Source of the DNA: Thiocapsa marina 5811
GTDB lineage: Bacteria > Pseudomonadota > Gammaproteobacteria > Chromatiales > Chromatiaceae
Length of the DNA stretch: 64,000 bases
Reading direction: 5' to 3'
Assembly (NCBI RefSeq): GCF_000223985.1
Contig: NZ_AFWV01000002.1
Coordinates: forward strand, 320,501 to 384,500
Shown piece after piece: positions 40,204-49,885 of this stretch (within the stretch, counting starts at the first letter, position 1; the number at the start of each line of letters is the position of its first letter). The notes beneath the pieces are model-generated. The model was not told the DNA's origin. It did not search any database and was given only the letters and a program-made list of their open reading frames with translations. The translations under genes were made by a program, and so were the position numbers.

Positions 40204-40727
40204 TCCTCTCCGATCTGCCACCCGGCACCACGTTGTTCCGGGCGCATACCCCGCAGTGGGCCAGCCGGCCCACCAGCGGCGCAGGCGCCGCAACCCGAGG
40301 AGGGCGCTTCAACCGAGAAGGCGTCGAGGCGCTGTACCTGTCGTTGGATGAGGCGACCGCCTTGCGCGAGTACCAGCAGACCTCGCCCTTCCTTCCACCC
40401 TGCACGATGTGCTCGTACACCGCGGCGCTGCGCGACCTGGTCGACCTGCGCCGGCTCCACGACGGGGCGCCCTGGGACGCGCTCTGGCACGACTGGCGCG
40501 AGGACTGGCGCCACCTGACGTTCGAGTTGCATATCGAACCCCCGACTTGGGTTCTCGCCGATCTGGTGCTGGCCCATGGCTATACAGGCATCCTCTTTCC
40601 AAGCCAGGCACACGAGGGCGGAACCAACGTCGTGGTGTATTCAGACCGGCTCGTGGATGGCAACTCGGTCACCGTCAACGACCCCGACGGGCGACTCCCT
40701 CGCGACATGTCCAGTTGGGCGCGATGA
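40200..40727 (+). CDS. RES-domain toxin (NAD+-depleting)
   Basis: 175 residues from TTG 40200, which overlaps the antitoxin stop. The RES family pattern is present: an early LFRAH, GGRFN at residues 34-38, ALYLSLDEATALREYQQ at about 44-60, and a late FPSQAHEGGTNVVVY. Characterised RES toxins break down NAD+. Translational overlap with the antitoxin gives the usual coupling. The pair follows a single repeat unit and opens the accessory block that separates the two halves of the nor genes. Confidence 0.9.
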   Translation: MILSDLPPGTTLFRAHTPQWASRPTSGAGAATRGGRFNREGVEALYLSLDEATALREYQQTSPFLPPCTMCSYTAALRDLVDLRRLHDGAPWDALWHDWREDWRHLTFELHIEPPTWVLADLVLAHGYTGILFPSQAHEGGTNVVVYSDRLVDGNSVTVNDPDGRLPRDMSSWAR

Positions 40728-41258
40728 TCTCTCCCCGGTTGCTGGCTCCCAGCTCGCTGTGAACGACGGGGGAGTTGTCAATGGCCGGTTCCGGCCAGGT
40801 CCTGCGGCCAGGTCCGGACGCTCAGCCGGCGTCGGGGAGCGGCCGCAAACGCTTGTTTAGCGGACCGTCAATCGGACAGGGCCGTCCCCACGTTGCTCGA
40901 CCCGCACTACCGGGCGTCTCAGCTCGTATGGGTGGCTCCGATTTCTATGCAGCACTGCCGTGTCAACTTGTTCACGGGTGCCCGCCTCTGGCAGACCGAT
41001 GCGCGGATCTCGCTCGTTACCAAGTACTCTCGATGTTGGGTTCGATACTGGGCTCGCGGTTCACGTTTACCCAGGCGGGACTCCCTCCCGCTAGAACGTG
41101 CGGCCTTGCCAGGGCGCACCGCCCCCTATTTCTCCCCCGATTTCTCCCGGTAATTCGGCGGCCATGTTGGCGTTCGCGTGGCACGCGGTTCACGCACAGC
41201 CTTTATGTACCCTAGCGCGGGTGAGCCGCAGCCAGAAGAAGGTCTACAGCGGATGCCG
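40728..41258. other. Gene-free interval
   Basis: 531 bp. A plus-strand frame of 146 codons is open but reads as Pro/Arg/Gly-rich, unconserved sequence, and there is no ribosome site I would trust. No repeats, promoters or terminators are recognised. Confidence 0.5.
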
Positions 41259-44200
41259 CTACGCGCGAACTTCGTGGACCGCCAGCGTTTCACCGTCCGC
41301 CTCCGCCTCCAGTGCCCCCAACGCCCCAAAGTCGTCAAGAATGACGTAGGCCGCCGGCACCAGAAACAGCGCCGCGATGGTCGCGGTGACCAGCCCGAAG
41401 GCGAGGCTGGTGGCCAGCGGGATCAGGATCTGTGCCTGTAGGCTCTTCTCCAGCAGCAGCGGGGTCAGGCCGGCGACGGTGGTGATGGAGGTCAGCAGGA
41501 TAGGGCGAAAGCGGGCGCGGCCGGCCTGTTTGGCGGCGGCGATGGTGGCCATGCCGCGCAGGCGCTCCTGGCGGATGAAGGTGACCAGGAGAATACTATC
41601 GTTGACGACGACGCCGAACAGCGAGGCCATGCCGACGATGCTGGGCATGGTCAGGTCCAGCCCCAGGGCCATGTGGCCGAAGACGACGCCGATGAACGCG
41701 GTGGGAATCACCAGCATCACGGTGATCGGCGCCAGATAGCCGCGGAATTGCAGCGCCAGCAGCATGTAGACACCGATCAGGCCGAGCAGCACGTTGCGGC
41801 CGATGGATTGTCCGGTCTCGGCGGATTCCTTGCTCTCGCCCTCCACGTCCAGATGCACGCCCGGGAAGCGCTCCAGCAGGCCGGGGATGAATTCGGCGCG
41901 GGCCTGGGCGAGCAGTTCCTGGGCGTTGGCAAGATCGCGATCGACGTCGCCCTGCACCGTGACCGCGCGCTGGCCGTCGACGCGATGGATGCGCGCCCAG
42001 CCGCGCACCTGCTCCACCTCGGCCAGGTTGGCGAGCGGGATCAGCGCGCCGTCACGGCCGGTGATGGTGAATCGTTCCAGATCGGCCGGGCCGGTACGGT
42101 CGCCGGCGTCGATGCGCAGATTGACCTCGTAGGTCTCGGCGCCGAGCGGGAACTCGTCGATCTTCACGCCCTGGAAGGCGGCACGCAGTTGCTCCGAGAC
42201 CTGGCGCGCGTCCAGACCCAGCACGCCGGCGTCGGGCTTCAGGCGCAGCCGATATTCGCGCTTGCCGGGGCGCAGGTCGTCGGTGAGGTCCTGCACGCCG
42301 GCGAAGCGGTTCAGATAGGCTTGCAGTTCGTTGGACGCCGCCTTGAGCTGGTCCAGGTCCGCGCCCACCAGGCGCAGGTCGATGGGGCGTCCGCCGGGGC
42401 CAATGGCGGGCTCGGTGTACTTGATACCGATGACGTCCGGCAGCTCGCCGACCGCGGCCCGCCAGGTGTTGAGCACCTCGCTCAGCGCGGCATCGCGCTC
42501 CTCGGCACCGAGCAGGTCCGCGACCACGCGGGCCACATGCGGGCCGGTCTCGTAGGCGTCCGGGTTTTCGCCGAAGATCACGGTGACCGATTGCACCAGG
42601 TCCTGCCGGTCCGGCTGGCGCGCGCGGAAGGCGGCGTTGACCTCGGCCAGCGCCGTCTCGACCCGCGCCACCACGGCCTCGGTGCGTGCCAGCGGGGTGC
42701 CCTGGGGCAACAGGATGCGAGCCTCCACCACGTCGCCGTCCAGGTCCGGGAAGCCGACGAACTTCAGCTTGCCGCCCACCGGCATCGCCACCGCGACGAT
42801 CAGCAGCATCAGCACCAGGCCGACGGTGAGATAGCGATAGTCCACCGCGCGGTCGAGCAGCCGGCCGAAGGTCCGGTCGCGCAGGCGCCCGAAGCCGCGC
42901 TCGAAGCCCTGCCGAAAGCGCGATGGCCGTTGCCCGTCGCCATCTAGCCCCCCATCGGCGCGCTGATGCGCCAATGAATGATTCAGATGGTGCGGCAGGA
43001 TCAGAAAGGCCTCCAGCAGGCTCACCGAGATCACCAGGATCAGCACGATGGGCATGATGCGCAGGATCTGCCCGATCTCCCCGGAGATGAACGCCAGCGA
43101 GCCGAACACCAACAACGTGGTCGCGAACGACGACAGGATGCCAGGCAGCACCTCGCGCGAGCCCTCGATGGCGGCCCTGGCCGGGCCGTCGCCCTTGGCC
43201 ATGCGCGCGGCGATGTTCTCACTGATGACGATGGCGTCGTCCATCAGCAGACCGACGCCGATCAATAGCCCCACCATCGAGATCATGTTGATGGTGATGC
43301 CGAAGGCGGGCAGCAGGAACAGCGCGCCGAGGAAGGACACCGGCAACCCCATGGCGACCCAGAAGCTGTAGCGCAGCCCGAAGAACAGCCACAGCACCAG
43401 GAACACCAGCGCCAGACCCTGCACGCCGTTGCGCACCAGCATGTCGAGCCGATCCTGGACGATGGAGGCGCGGTCCTGGGTCAGGTACAGCGCGACGCCG
43501 GCAGGCGTTGCGGCCTGCTCGGCGGCGACGAAGTCGCGCACCTGCCCGAGCAGATCGAGCACGTCTTGGTCGCGGGTCTTGGCGATGTCCAGCACCGCGG
43601 CACGCTGGCCGTCGAACAGGATCTTGTCCTCGTCGCGGTCGAAGCGGTCGGTGATGGTCGCGATCTCGCCGAGCCGGATGCTGGCACCGCCGGCGCCGGA
43701 GATGACCACCAGATCGCGGAAGTCCTCCGCGCGCTTGCGCTGATCGTCGAAGCGCAGCAGCAGGTCCTCGGCGCCGCCCTCGAGCCGCCCCGCCGGGCTG
43801 CCGAGGCTTTGCCAGCCAACGGCATCGGCGATGTCCTGGGCGGATAGGCCGTACTGACGCAGCCGCCAGGCGGGCACCTCGATGCGTATGTGGTGGTCGG
43901 AGAAGCCGACGACGCTGACCTCGGCAACCTTTGTGTCGGCCAGTATCCGGTCCTTCAGATCCTCGGCGTAGGCCTTGAGGTCGACCGGGTCTTGCGGTCC
44001 GGTCACCGCCAGCGAGATCACCGGCTCGGTGCGGCCGAGCTCGGTGACCACCGGCGGTTCCACCTGGTCCGGAAAGTCGTCGATGGCGTCCACCTCCGAC
44101 TTCACGTCGTCGAGAAAGCGCACCATGTCCGCGCCCTCGCGCATCACCGCGGTGGCGGTGCCGATGCCCTCGCGGGACTCGCAGCGTAGCTCGTCGAGAT

Positions 44201-44420
44201 CGGTGATGCCCTCGATAGCGTCTTCCAGTCGTCGGCACACCGCGTCTTCGACATCCTCCGCCGTGGCGCCGCGGTAGATCAATTGCACCTGGACCTTGTC
44301 GCTCTGGATCTCCGGCAGGGTCTCGCGCTGTAGGCCCGGCAGGGCGGTGAGACCGAGGATCATGATGGCGGCCATGAGCAGGTTGGCCGCGGTCTGGTGG
44401 CGTGCGAACCAGGCGATCAT
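41259..44420 (-). CDS. RND efflux pump inner-membrane permease
   Basis: 1053 residues. AcrB-like: N-terminal ARHQTAANLLMAAIMILGL, two periplasmic porter halves and 12 membrane helices, including the GLLIGVGLLMDDAIVISENI helix with the proton-relay Asp pair and the repeat VGMASLFGVVVNDSILLVTF in the second half. The GTG/ATG start overlaps the adaptor gene by four bases. Together with the adaptor and the TetR regulator it forms a three-gene operon. Substrate is unknown; an outer-membrane TolC-like factor is not encoded here. Confidence 0.95.
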   Translation of the reverse strand: MIAWFARHQTAANLLMAAIMILGLTALPGLQRETLPEIQSDKVQVQLIYRGATAEDVEDAVCRRLEDAIEGITDLDELRCESREGIGTATAVMREGADMVRFLDDVKSEVDAIDDFPDQVEPPVVTELGRTEPVISLAVTGPQDPVDLKAYAEDLKDRILADTKVAEVSVVGFSDHHIRIEVPAWRLRQYGLSAQDIADAVGWQSLGSPAGRLEGGAEDLLLRFDDQRKRAEDFRDLVVISGAGGASIRLGEIATITDRFDRDEDKILFDGQRAAVLDIAKTRDQDVLDLLGQVRDFVAAEQAATPAGVALYLTQDRASIVQDRLDMLVRNGVQGLALVFLVLWLFFGLRYSFWVAMGLPVSFLGALFLLPAFGITINMISMVGLLIGVGLLMDDAIVISENIAARMAKGDGPARAAIEGSREVLPGILSSFATTLLVFGSLAFISGEIGQILRIMPIVLILVISVSLLEAFLILPHHLNHSLAHQRADGGLDGDGQRPSRFRQGFERGFGRLRDRTFGRLLDRAVDYRYLTVGLVLMLLIVAVAMPVGGKLKFVGFPDLDGDVVEARILLPQGTPLARTEAVVARVETALAEVNAAFRARQPDRQDLVQSVTVIFGENPDAYETGPHVARVVADLLGAEERDAALSEVLNTWRAAVGELPDVIGIKYTEPAIGPGGRPIDLRLVGADLDQLKAASNELQAYLNRFAGVQDLTDDLRPGKREYRLRLKPDAGVLGLDARQVSEQLRAAFQGVKIDEFPLGAETYEVNLRIDAGDRTGPADLERFTITGRDGALIPLANLAEVEQVRGWARIHRVDGQRAVTVQGDVDRDLANAQELLAQARAEFIPGLLERFPGVHLDVEGESKESAETGQSIGRNVLLGLIGVYMLLALQFRGYLAPITVMLVIPTAFIGVVFGHMALGLDLTMPSIVGMASLFGVVVNDSILLVTFIRQERLRGMATIAAAKQAGRARFRPILLTSITTVAGLTPLLLEKSLQAQILIPLATSLAFGLVTATIAALFLVPAAYVILDDFGALGALEAEADGETLAVHEVRA

Positions 44421-45796
44421 GGCGCGACTCCGAGGGCTTGCAATTGCTCGGCCAGCTCAAGATCCGGCCGCGGGTCCAGCAGCATGCCGTCGACCGCAGG
44501 CACCAGATCCGACAGCACCACCCGTTCGCCGGGTTCGAGACCGGAGGCGATGACGCTATTGCCGTCCTGGTCGAACAACACCTCGACCGGCCTGCGGCGC
44601 AGGCGCTGCTCATCGTCGACGACGAAGACCGCGCCATCGCGCACCGCCCCGCGCGGCACCAGCACCCGCGGCCCACGGCTGCGCCCGCGCAGCACCACCT
44701 GCACGAACATGCCCTTGGATAGCGGCGGTCGCTGGCCGGGGATGATCTGGTCGTAGGGCCGGTCGACGGCCACCACCACGCCCATGGTGCGGGTCTGCGG
44801 GTCGACCTGATCGTCCATGCGCACGAACTCCGCTTGCCATTCGGCCACGGCATTACCGAGATCCAGCCGCACCAGCGGATCGAGTCCCGCGAGCTTGGGT
44901 AGCAGCGCGTTGAACTGGGTCGGATCGACCACTCGGCTTGCGGCCTGCCGAAGGTCTGGCGCCTGATCTGACGCCCAGTCTGGTGTCAGCCCCTCGGCGG
45001 GCAGGTCCAGGAACAGCCGTCGCAGCGCGGACAGCGGCACCTGGATGTCCATCTCCACCCGGTCCACCGAGTCGCCCTCGAACAGGGTCTGACCGACACC
45101 GACGTACTGATCCGCCTCGACAGCCAGGTTGGCGATGCGCAGATCGAAGGGTGCAACGATCTGGGTCCGCTCCAGGTCACGCTGGGCACGGGTCGCCTGG
45201 CTCTCCAGTACGCGGCGCTGGGTCGGGATCAAGGTCAGGGTGTTGCGCAGATTCTGTACCGCGCTGTTGCTGGTCAGCGCGGCGCGCTCGGCCTGGTCGA
45301 CATCACTGTCGGAAACCGTCCCCTTTGTCCCGAGCTTGCGCAGCCGCTCCAGCTCTTGGTGGGCGAGGTCGCGATTGCGCTCCTCGATCTCCAGCGATGC
45401 AAGGGCGTTTTGCTCCTGCACCTCCAGCTCCGCGAGCTCGGCCTGGGCCTGTGCCAGGGCCAGCTCATAGTCGATGGGATCGATGCGGATCAGCTCGGTC
45501 CCCGCCGCCAGGATCTCGCCGTCGCGCAGCCGCGGGTGGATCTCGATGATGCGCCCGGACACCTGCGCCACCGCCTTCCAGACCCGCGCCGGACGCACCG
45601 GGCCGTAGCCCTCGGCACTCGGCGCCAGCTCGACCGCGGGCGCCTCGATGACACGCACCGGACGCGCCGTTTCGCCCTGCTCGGTCCGCGCCGGCGGTTC
45701 ACGGCCCTGGGCCATCCAGACCAGGATGCCGATGCCGATGGCAATGGGCGGCAGGATCAGCCAGCGGTGCTTGCAGACGGGTCGCTCGGCATTCAT
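44417..45796 (-). CDS. RND periplasmic adaptor (membrane fusion protein)
   Basis: 459 residues from ATG 45796. An N-terminal anchor (WLILPPIAIGIGILVWMAQG) is followed by the lipoyl/barrel-sandwich half AQVSGRIIEIHPRLRDGEI, a coiled-coil hairpin rich in Ala/Glu/Leu (about residues 110-200) and the second lipoyl half IVAPFDLRIANLAVEADQYV. It bridges the permease and an outer-membrane channel. The longer frame upstream is antisense-like and not used. It overlaps the tetR stop by four bases. Confidence 0.93.
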   Translation of the reverse strand: MNAERPVCKHRWLILPPIAIGIGILVWMAQGREPPARTEQGETARPVRVIEAPAVELAPSAEGYGPVRPARVWKAVAQVSGRIIEIHPRLRDGEILAAGTELIRIDPIDYELALAQAQAELAELEVQEQNALASLEIEERNRDLAHQELERLRKLGTKGTVSDSDVDQAERAALTSNSAVQNLRNTLTLIPTQRRVLESQATRAQRDLERTQIVAPFDLRIANLAVEADQYVGVGQTLFEGDSVDRVEMDIQVPLSALRRLFLDLPAEGLTPDWASDQAPDLRQAASRVVDPTQFNALLPKLAGLDPLVRLDLGNAVAEWQAEFVRMDDQVDPQTRTMGVVVAVDRPYDQIIPGQRPPLSKGMFVQVVLRGRSRGPRVLVPRGAVRDGAVFVVDDEQRLRRRPVEVLFDQDGNSVIASGLEPGERVVLSDLVPAVDGMLLDPRPDLELAEQLQALGVAP

Positions 45797-46554
45797 CGGT
45801 CTGCTCCTGAATTGGGCTTGATGGGACTGGGTTGGGGGGCATTGCAGCCGGGCGGACGATAGTCCAACGCGGCCTCGGTCATCGCGCACAGCAGCGCCTG
45901 GATCTGCGCCACGTCGTCGTCGGTGTAGGCGTCCCGGCCGAGATGGCGCAGCAGCGTCGTGCGCGCGGCACGGAAGGCAATGGTCGGTCCGGTCAGCGCA
46001 TGTGCCACCAGGCGGCACTCGGTATCCACCTGCGCCAGGCCGCGGGCGCCGGCGACCAACTCGGCCATGACGGCGTGCATCGGACCGAAGAGGTTTTCAT
46101 AGAGCACATCGAAGGCCGCGGTGGGTTGGTTTTGTTCGCGAAAGATAAAGCCGGGCGCGTCTTCACTGAGCGGACCGACCAGCAACCGCAGCGCAAAATC
46201 CCCCAGCAACTGCCCGAGCAGGCGCCGACAGTCGTCTGCGGACGCGTCGGGCAGCGCCTGCTCGATGCGCACCAGTTGTTCGCGCATGCCCTCGCCGAGC
46301 TGCTCCGCGAGGTAGGCGGCGGTGGCCAGGTAGAGCTCGCGCTTGCCGCCGAAGTGATAGGAGATCGCCGCCACATTCGCCCCGGCGTCCTGCACCAGCT
46401 GGCGGTTGGAGACCGCGTCGTAGTCGTTGTGCCCAAAGGCGCGCAGGGCACTGCGCAGCAAGCGCTGGCGGGTGTCGGGCGTTTCGGGATTTGCGGATCG
46501 GTCGGACACGATAGCGCTCAAGCTGGGGCACGGGGATGCAGGAACCTGCGGCAT
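45793..46554 (-). CDS. TetR/AcrR-family regulator
   Basis: 253 residues. The N-terminal HTH reads TRQRLLRSALRAFGHNDYDAVSNRQLVQDAGANVAAISYHFGGKRELYLA, the standard TetR pattern with DUF1956-like C-terminus of the CecR (YbiH) type. It heads the pump operon. A palindrome just upstream (46570-46583) is a candidate operator, so autorepression and pump control are likely. Confidence 0.92.
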   Translation of the reverse strand: MPQVPASPCPSLSAIVSDRSANPETPDTRQRLLRSALRAFGHNDYDAVSNRQLVQDAGANVAAISYHFGGKRELYLATAAYLAEQLGEGMREQLVRIEQALPDASADDCRRLLGQLLGDFALRLLVGPLSEDAPGFIFREQNQPTAAFDVLYENLFGPMHAVMAELVAGARGLAQVDTECRLVAHALTGPTIAFRAARTTLLRHLGRDAYTDDDVAQIQALLCAMTEAALDYRPPGCNAPQPSPIKPNSGADR

Positions 46555-46569
46555 GTGGCCTAACTGTAG

Positions 46570-46583
46570 ATCAATCGATTGAT
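46570..46583 (-). promoter_or_regulatory. Candidate operator for the TetR-type regulator
   Basis: ATCAATCGATTGAT is a perfect 14-bp palindrome 16 bp upstream of the tetR start. Its position suits a repressor site for the pump operon. Confidence 0.6.
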
Positions 46584-47109
46584 TGAATCAAGCCGCAGAG
46601 ATCAGGAGACTTCGCGGAAAGAGAACGGACAAATCCGGTGCGGCGGACCTTGCTTCCCTGAATGCCGCAACGTAACCGAGGTACCGGCACTTCTAGCAGT
46701 TCAGAGGACAGCCTAGACCCGGTAGACGTAACTCGTAGACGTGGCGAGTGTCCGCTGTTCATTCCAACGCGAACTTGGGCCACCGGAGAGCCCGCGGCTG
46801 GAATGGGTCGTGACTTGTCCCCCGTTGAGCCGTGAGCGACTTTCCGGTATCGGGATCGAAGAGTCAGTCGCTTTCGGTTGATGGGAGACGGCTCCTGGCC
46901 GTTCAGAGTCCCTCACAGGGTCGAATGCGGCCGTCCGCAACATGTCCCGAGCGATCACTCCGGATCTGTCACCGAGCGACTGGTCTGACTCGTCAGGTCT
47001 TGCGAACACCCCCTGGGCGGTGTCGCATTGTGCGATAGATGGCCGGTGGCGAGGTCCACAAATTCCAGACGTTCGTGACGAAATCCTTTTGGAAACAACA
47101 CGGGCCAAG
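46584..47109. other. Gene-free interval
   Basis: 526 bp between the tetR operator and chrA. Open frames here are short and of mixed composition; no domain, terminator or repeat is recognised. It may be decayed mobile DNA, but I cannot show that. Confidence 0.45.
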
Positions 47110-48525
47110 TTACGCCATGAAAGAGTAGCCCAGCCCGGCCAGCGCACACGCCGCGATCACCGGTATGATGCCGACCTTGAAGCGCCACAGTGCGACCAAG
47201 GCTCCAATCGTGAGCACAAGAGAGAACCATTCGAAGGGGCCGGAGAAAGGCGCTTCCTTGGTCGCGCCGGGCCAGAGGACATGCCAGGCAAAGAACACCG
47301 CCAGATTGACGATGACGCCGACGACGGCCGCGGTGATGCCGGTCAAGGGCGCGGTGAACGTCAGATCATGCCGCGTCGCTTCGATTGCAGGGGCACCGAT
47401 CAGGATGAAGAGGAACGACGGCAGGAAGGTGAAGAAGGTCGCCACGCTCGCCCCCGCGATCCCGGCGAGCAGCAGGGCATCGGGGCCGAAGATCTCCTTG
47501 GTCCAGGCACCCACGAAGCCGACGAAGGCGACCACCATGATGAGCGGCCCGGGAGTGGTCTCGCCGAGTGCCAACCCGTCGATCATCTGGGTCGCGGTCA
47601 GCCAGCCATGGGTCTCGACCCCGCCTTGATAGACGTAGGGCAGCACTGCGTAGGCACCGCCGAAGGCGACGAATGCCGCCTTGGTAAAGAACCAGCCCAT
47701 CTGGGTCAGCGTTCCCTGCCAGCCGTAGCCGAGCCAGAGTAGACCCTCGATCAGGCACCAGAGCGTGAGTCCGATCAGGGCGTAGCCCAGGGTATTCCGC
47801 CACGAGAGCCGCCACGAGAAGCGAGCGCACGCCGGCAGCGGCGTGTCGTCGTCGATGATCGCCGGACCGTAAGCGGCGTCTCCGGACCTATGCCCGCCGC
47901 CGGTCTTGAATCGATCCGGCGCGATCCGCCCGCCCAGAAATCCGATCAGGCCCGCGCCGAGCACGATCGCCGGAAAAGGCACGTTCAGCGCGAAAATGGC
48001 GACGAAGGCCGCCGCGGCGATCGCCCAGAGAGCGCCGTTGCGCAGCACTCGGGATCCGATGCGCCAGGCCGCGAACACCACGATCGCCGTAACCGCCGGC
48101 TTGATCCCGTAGAGGATGCCGGCGACCACCGGAAGGTCTCCGTACGCCAAATAGACGAAGGTCAGCGCGATCAGGATCGCGAGCGACGGCAGCACGAAGA
48201 GCACGCCCGCCATGATGCCGCCGAGCGTGCCGTGCATCAGCCAGCCGATATAGGTCGCGAGCTGCTGCGCCTCGGGTCCGGGCAACATCATGGTGAAGTT
48301 CAGCGCATGCAGGAAACGATGCTCGCTGATCCAGCGTCGGCGCTCCACCAGCTCGGTATGCATCATCGAGATCTGTCCGGCCGGTCCGCCGAAGCTGACG
48401 AAGCCGAGCTTGAGCCAGTAGCGAAAGGCATCTCCGAGGGTCACGGGTCGCGGCGGCGAGGATGCAGGGGCTTGCGCGGGCGATCGACCGGGTGATGTTT
48501 TGGCGGTCTCGCGTGTCGTTGCCAT
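47110..48525 (-). CDS. chrA: Chromate transporter ChrA
   Basis: 471 residues, the two-domain (long-chain) type. The N-terminal half has DAFRYWLKLGFVSFGGPAGQISMM and NFTMMLPGPEAQQLATYIGW; the C-terminal half repeats the pattern with FFTKAAFVAFGGAYAVLPYV and LALGETTPGPLIMVVAFVGF. Ten or more membrane helices are visible. The family exports chromate. It is divergent from the DsrE-like remnant and unrelated by function to the nor genes around it. Confidence 0.95.
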   Translation of the reverse strand: MATTRETAKTSPGRSPAQAPASSPPRPVTLGDAFRYWLKLGFVSFGGPAGQISMMHTELVERRRWISEHRFLHALNFTMMLPGPEAQQLATYIGWLMHGTLGGIMAGVLFVLPSLAILIALTFVYLAYGDLPVVAGILYGIKPAVTAIVVFAAWRIGSRVLRNGALWAIAAAAFVAIFALNVPFPAIVLGAGLIGFLGGRIAPDRFKTGGGHRSGDAAYGPAIIDDDTPLPACARFSWRLSWRNTLGYALIGLTLWCLIEGLLWLGYGWQGTLTQMGWFFTKAAFVAFGGAYAVLPYVYQGGVETHGWLTATQMIDGLALGETTPGPLIMVVAFVGFVGAWTKEIFGPDALLLAGIAGASVATFFTFLPSFLFILIGAPAIEATRHDLTFTAPLTGITAAVVGVIVNLAVFFAWHVLWPGATKEAPFSGPFEWFSLVLTIGALVALWRFKVGIIPVIAACALAGLGYSFMA

Positions 48526-48608
48526 GAAGGATCTCGGAGCGGGAATCCTCTCGGACCTGTTCGTGTCCTGGAGGGGCCTCGCTCAGGCCAGCGATGTGAT
48601 GGGACAGT

Positions 48609-48908
48609 ATGATCACCTGGTCCTTGGGCCTGCTGCTCATCACTCTATGCGTCGTAACCAACGCCCAAGCCACCGAAGATCAGTCGATGGGCCTGTTCGT
48701 CAATCTGTCGACGAGTCAGACTGCCACTGCCGGTCACGCGATGCACTTTGCATCGAACATGCTCGAGCGCGGGCACCCGGTCGTTTTCTTCCTGAATCAT
48801 CAGGCGGTTGCCTGCGGCTTTCGTCTGCGGGGACTCCGCAGAAGATGCGCGCGGTCGGCTGGTTGTCCGAAGGGCGCGCAGGACTGGATCCCGGTTTACC
48901 CGATTTGA
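48609..48908 (+). pseudogene. Truncated secreted DsrE-like gene
   Basis: The frame starts with a signal peptide (ITWSLGLLLITLCVVTNAQA) and then the DsrE-like block GLFVNLSTSQTATAGHAMHFASNMLERGHPVVFFLNHQAV, close to the intact protein at 38091-38510. After residue ~67 similarity stops: the CPMCMK part is missing and the tail is Arg/Cys-rich in all frames. It therefore looks like the 5' half of a decayed homologue. Its last codons overlap the Dnr box in front of norE. Confidence 0.7.
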
Positions 48909-48918
48909 TGTCGATCAA
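48905..48918 (+). promoter_or_regulatory. Dnr/FNR box upstream of norE
   Basis: TTGAT-GTCG-ATCAA, a perfect consensus match. Class II spacing puts the transcription start near 48953, which rules out ATG 48945 for norE and supports 48969. Confidence 0.85.
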
Positions 48919-48968
48919 AGCCGATAACCGACAGCCCATCTAGGATGCAGGTCAATCAAGGGCCGCCG

Positions 48969-49589
48969 ATGCCCGCACCGATCCGACCTGATCAAGAGCC
49001 CTCGATGTCCGCAACGCTCACGGCAGCGCCGCCCGTCCGTTACCCGCCGGGTGATTTGGCGATTTGGATCTTCATCCTGGCCGAGCTAGCGGTCTTCGCC
49101 ATTTTTTTCGCCTCCTATGCCTTCGCGCGCATGGGCGACGTGGCGATGTTCAACGAATACCAAGCCACGCTCGACAAGGGTGCGGCGCTGATCAACACCC
49201 TGGCCCTGATCACCAGCAGCTATTTCGTAGTGCGCGCCATTGCCGCGATCCGCGAGGATCAACCCAAAACGAGCGTACGTTGGCTGCTCGCCGCGCTGGC
49301 CATGGGCGCCCTGTTTCTGGTCGTCAAATCGGCGGAGTACGCCCACCATTTCGGCGAAGGCGTGCGGCTGAGCAGCAACACCTTCTATATGTTTTATCTC
49401 TCCTTGACCTTCTTCCATTTCCTGCATGTCGTGCTCGGCATGGTCATCCCGGCGGCAGTGGCGCTGAAGACGCACCAAGGTGCTTACTCCGCGAGCGAGC
49501 ATACCGGCATGGAGACCGGCGGTGTTTATTGGCATATGGTCGATCTGGTGTGGCTGATCCTTTTCCCCTTGGTCTATGTGATGCGATGA
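48969..49589 (+). CDS. norE: NorE, cytochrome c oxidase subunit III-like protein
   Basis: 206 residues from ATG 48969 (AAGGG six bases upstream); ATG 49005 is also possible. Five membrane helices of the COX3 fold: GDLAIWIFILAELAVFAIFFASYAF, TLALITSSYFVVRAI, WLLAALAMGALFLVVKSAEYAH, FYMFYLSLTFFHFLHVVLGMV and HMVDLVWLILFPLVYV. NorE is not a catalytic subunit of cNOR but is needed for full activity or assembly in several denitrifiers. It overlaps norF by four bases. Confidence 0.9.
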   Translation: MPAPIRPDQEPSMSATLTAAPPVRYPPGDLAIWIFILAELAVFAIFFASYAFARMGDVAMFNEYQATLDKGAALINTLALITSSYFVVRAIAAIREDQPKTSVRWLLAALAMGALFLVVKSAEYAHHFGEGVRLSSNTFYMFYLSLTFFHFLHVVLGMVIPAAVALKTHQGAYSASEHTGMETGGVYWHMVDLVWLILFPLVYVMR

Positions 49590-49879
49590 ACACCATCATG
49601 AAAACCCAAATCGCGATACGTCCCTGCACACGGATCTATCTGCTGCTCGTCGTGCTGACGGTGGTGACCTTCGCCGTCGGCTATTTCGAGCTGCTCTCGG
49701 GAAACAGGGCCTTGTTTTTGTCGCTGCTCGTGCTCGGCTTCGCCTTGATCAAGGGTCAGCTCATCGGCGATTTCTTTATGGGTCTGAAGGGTGTACGCGG
49801 ACCCTGGCGCTTCGTGATTCTCCTGTGGCTGTTGATCCCGGGAACCCTGATCACCATCGCCTTCACACTCGCCGGCTGA
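49586..49879 (+). CDS. norF: NorF, small membrane protein
   Basis: 97 residues, starting inside the norE stop (ATGA overlap). Three membrane helices: IYLLLVVLTVVTFAVGYF, ALFLSLLVLGFALIKGQLI and FVILLWLLIPGTLITIAF. The internal KGQLIGDFFMGLK fits COX4/NorF-like small subunits of nor clusters. It acts with NorE in the inner membrane; exact role unknown. Confidence 0.85.
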   Translation: MNTIMKTQIAIRPCTRIYLLLVVLTVVTFAVGYFELLSGNRALFLSLLVLGFALIKGQLIGDFFMGLKGVRGPWRFVILLWLLIPGTLITIAFTLAG

Positions 49880-49885
49880 GCACAG

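Noticed and set aside
40775-41215. A 146-codon plus-strand frame after the RES toxin
   Set aside because: No domain, no clear ribosome site, and composition unlike real genes here.
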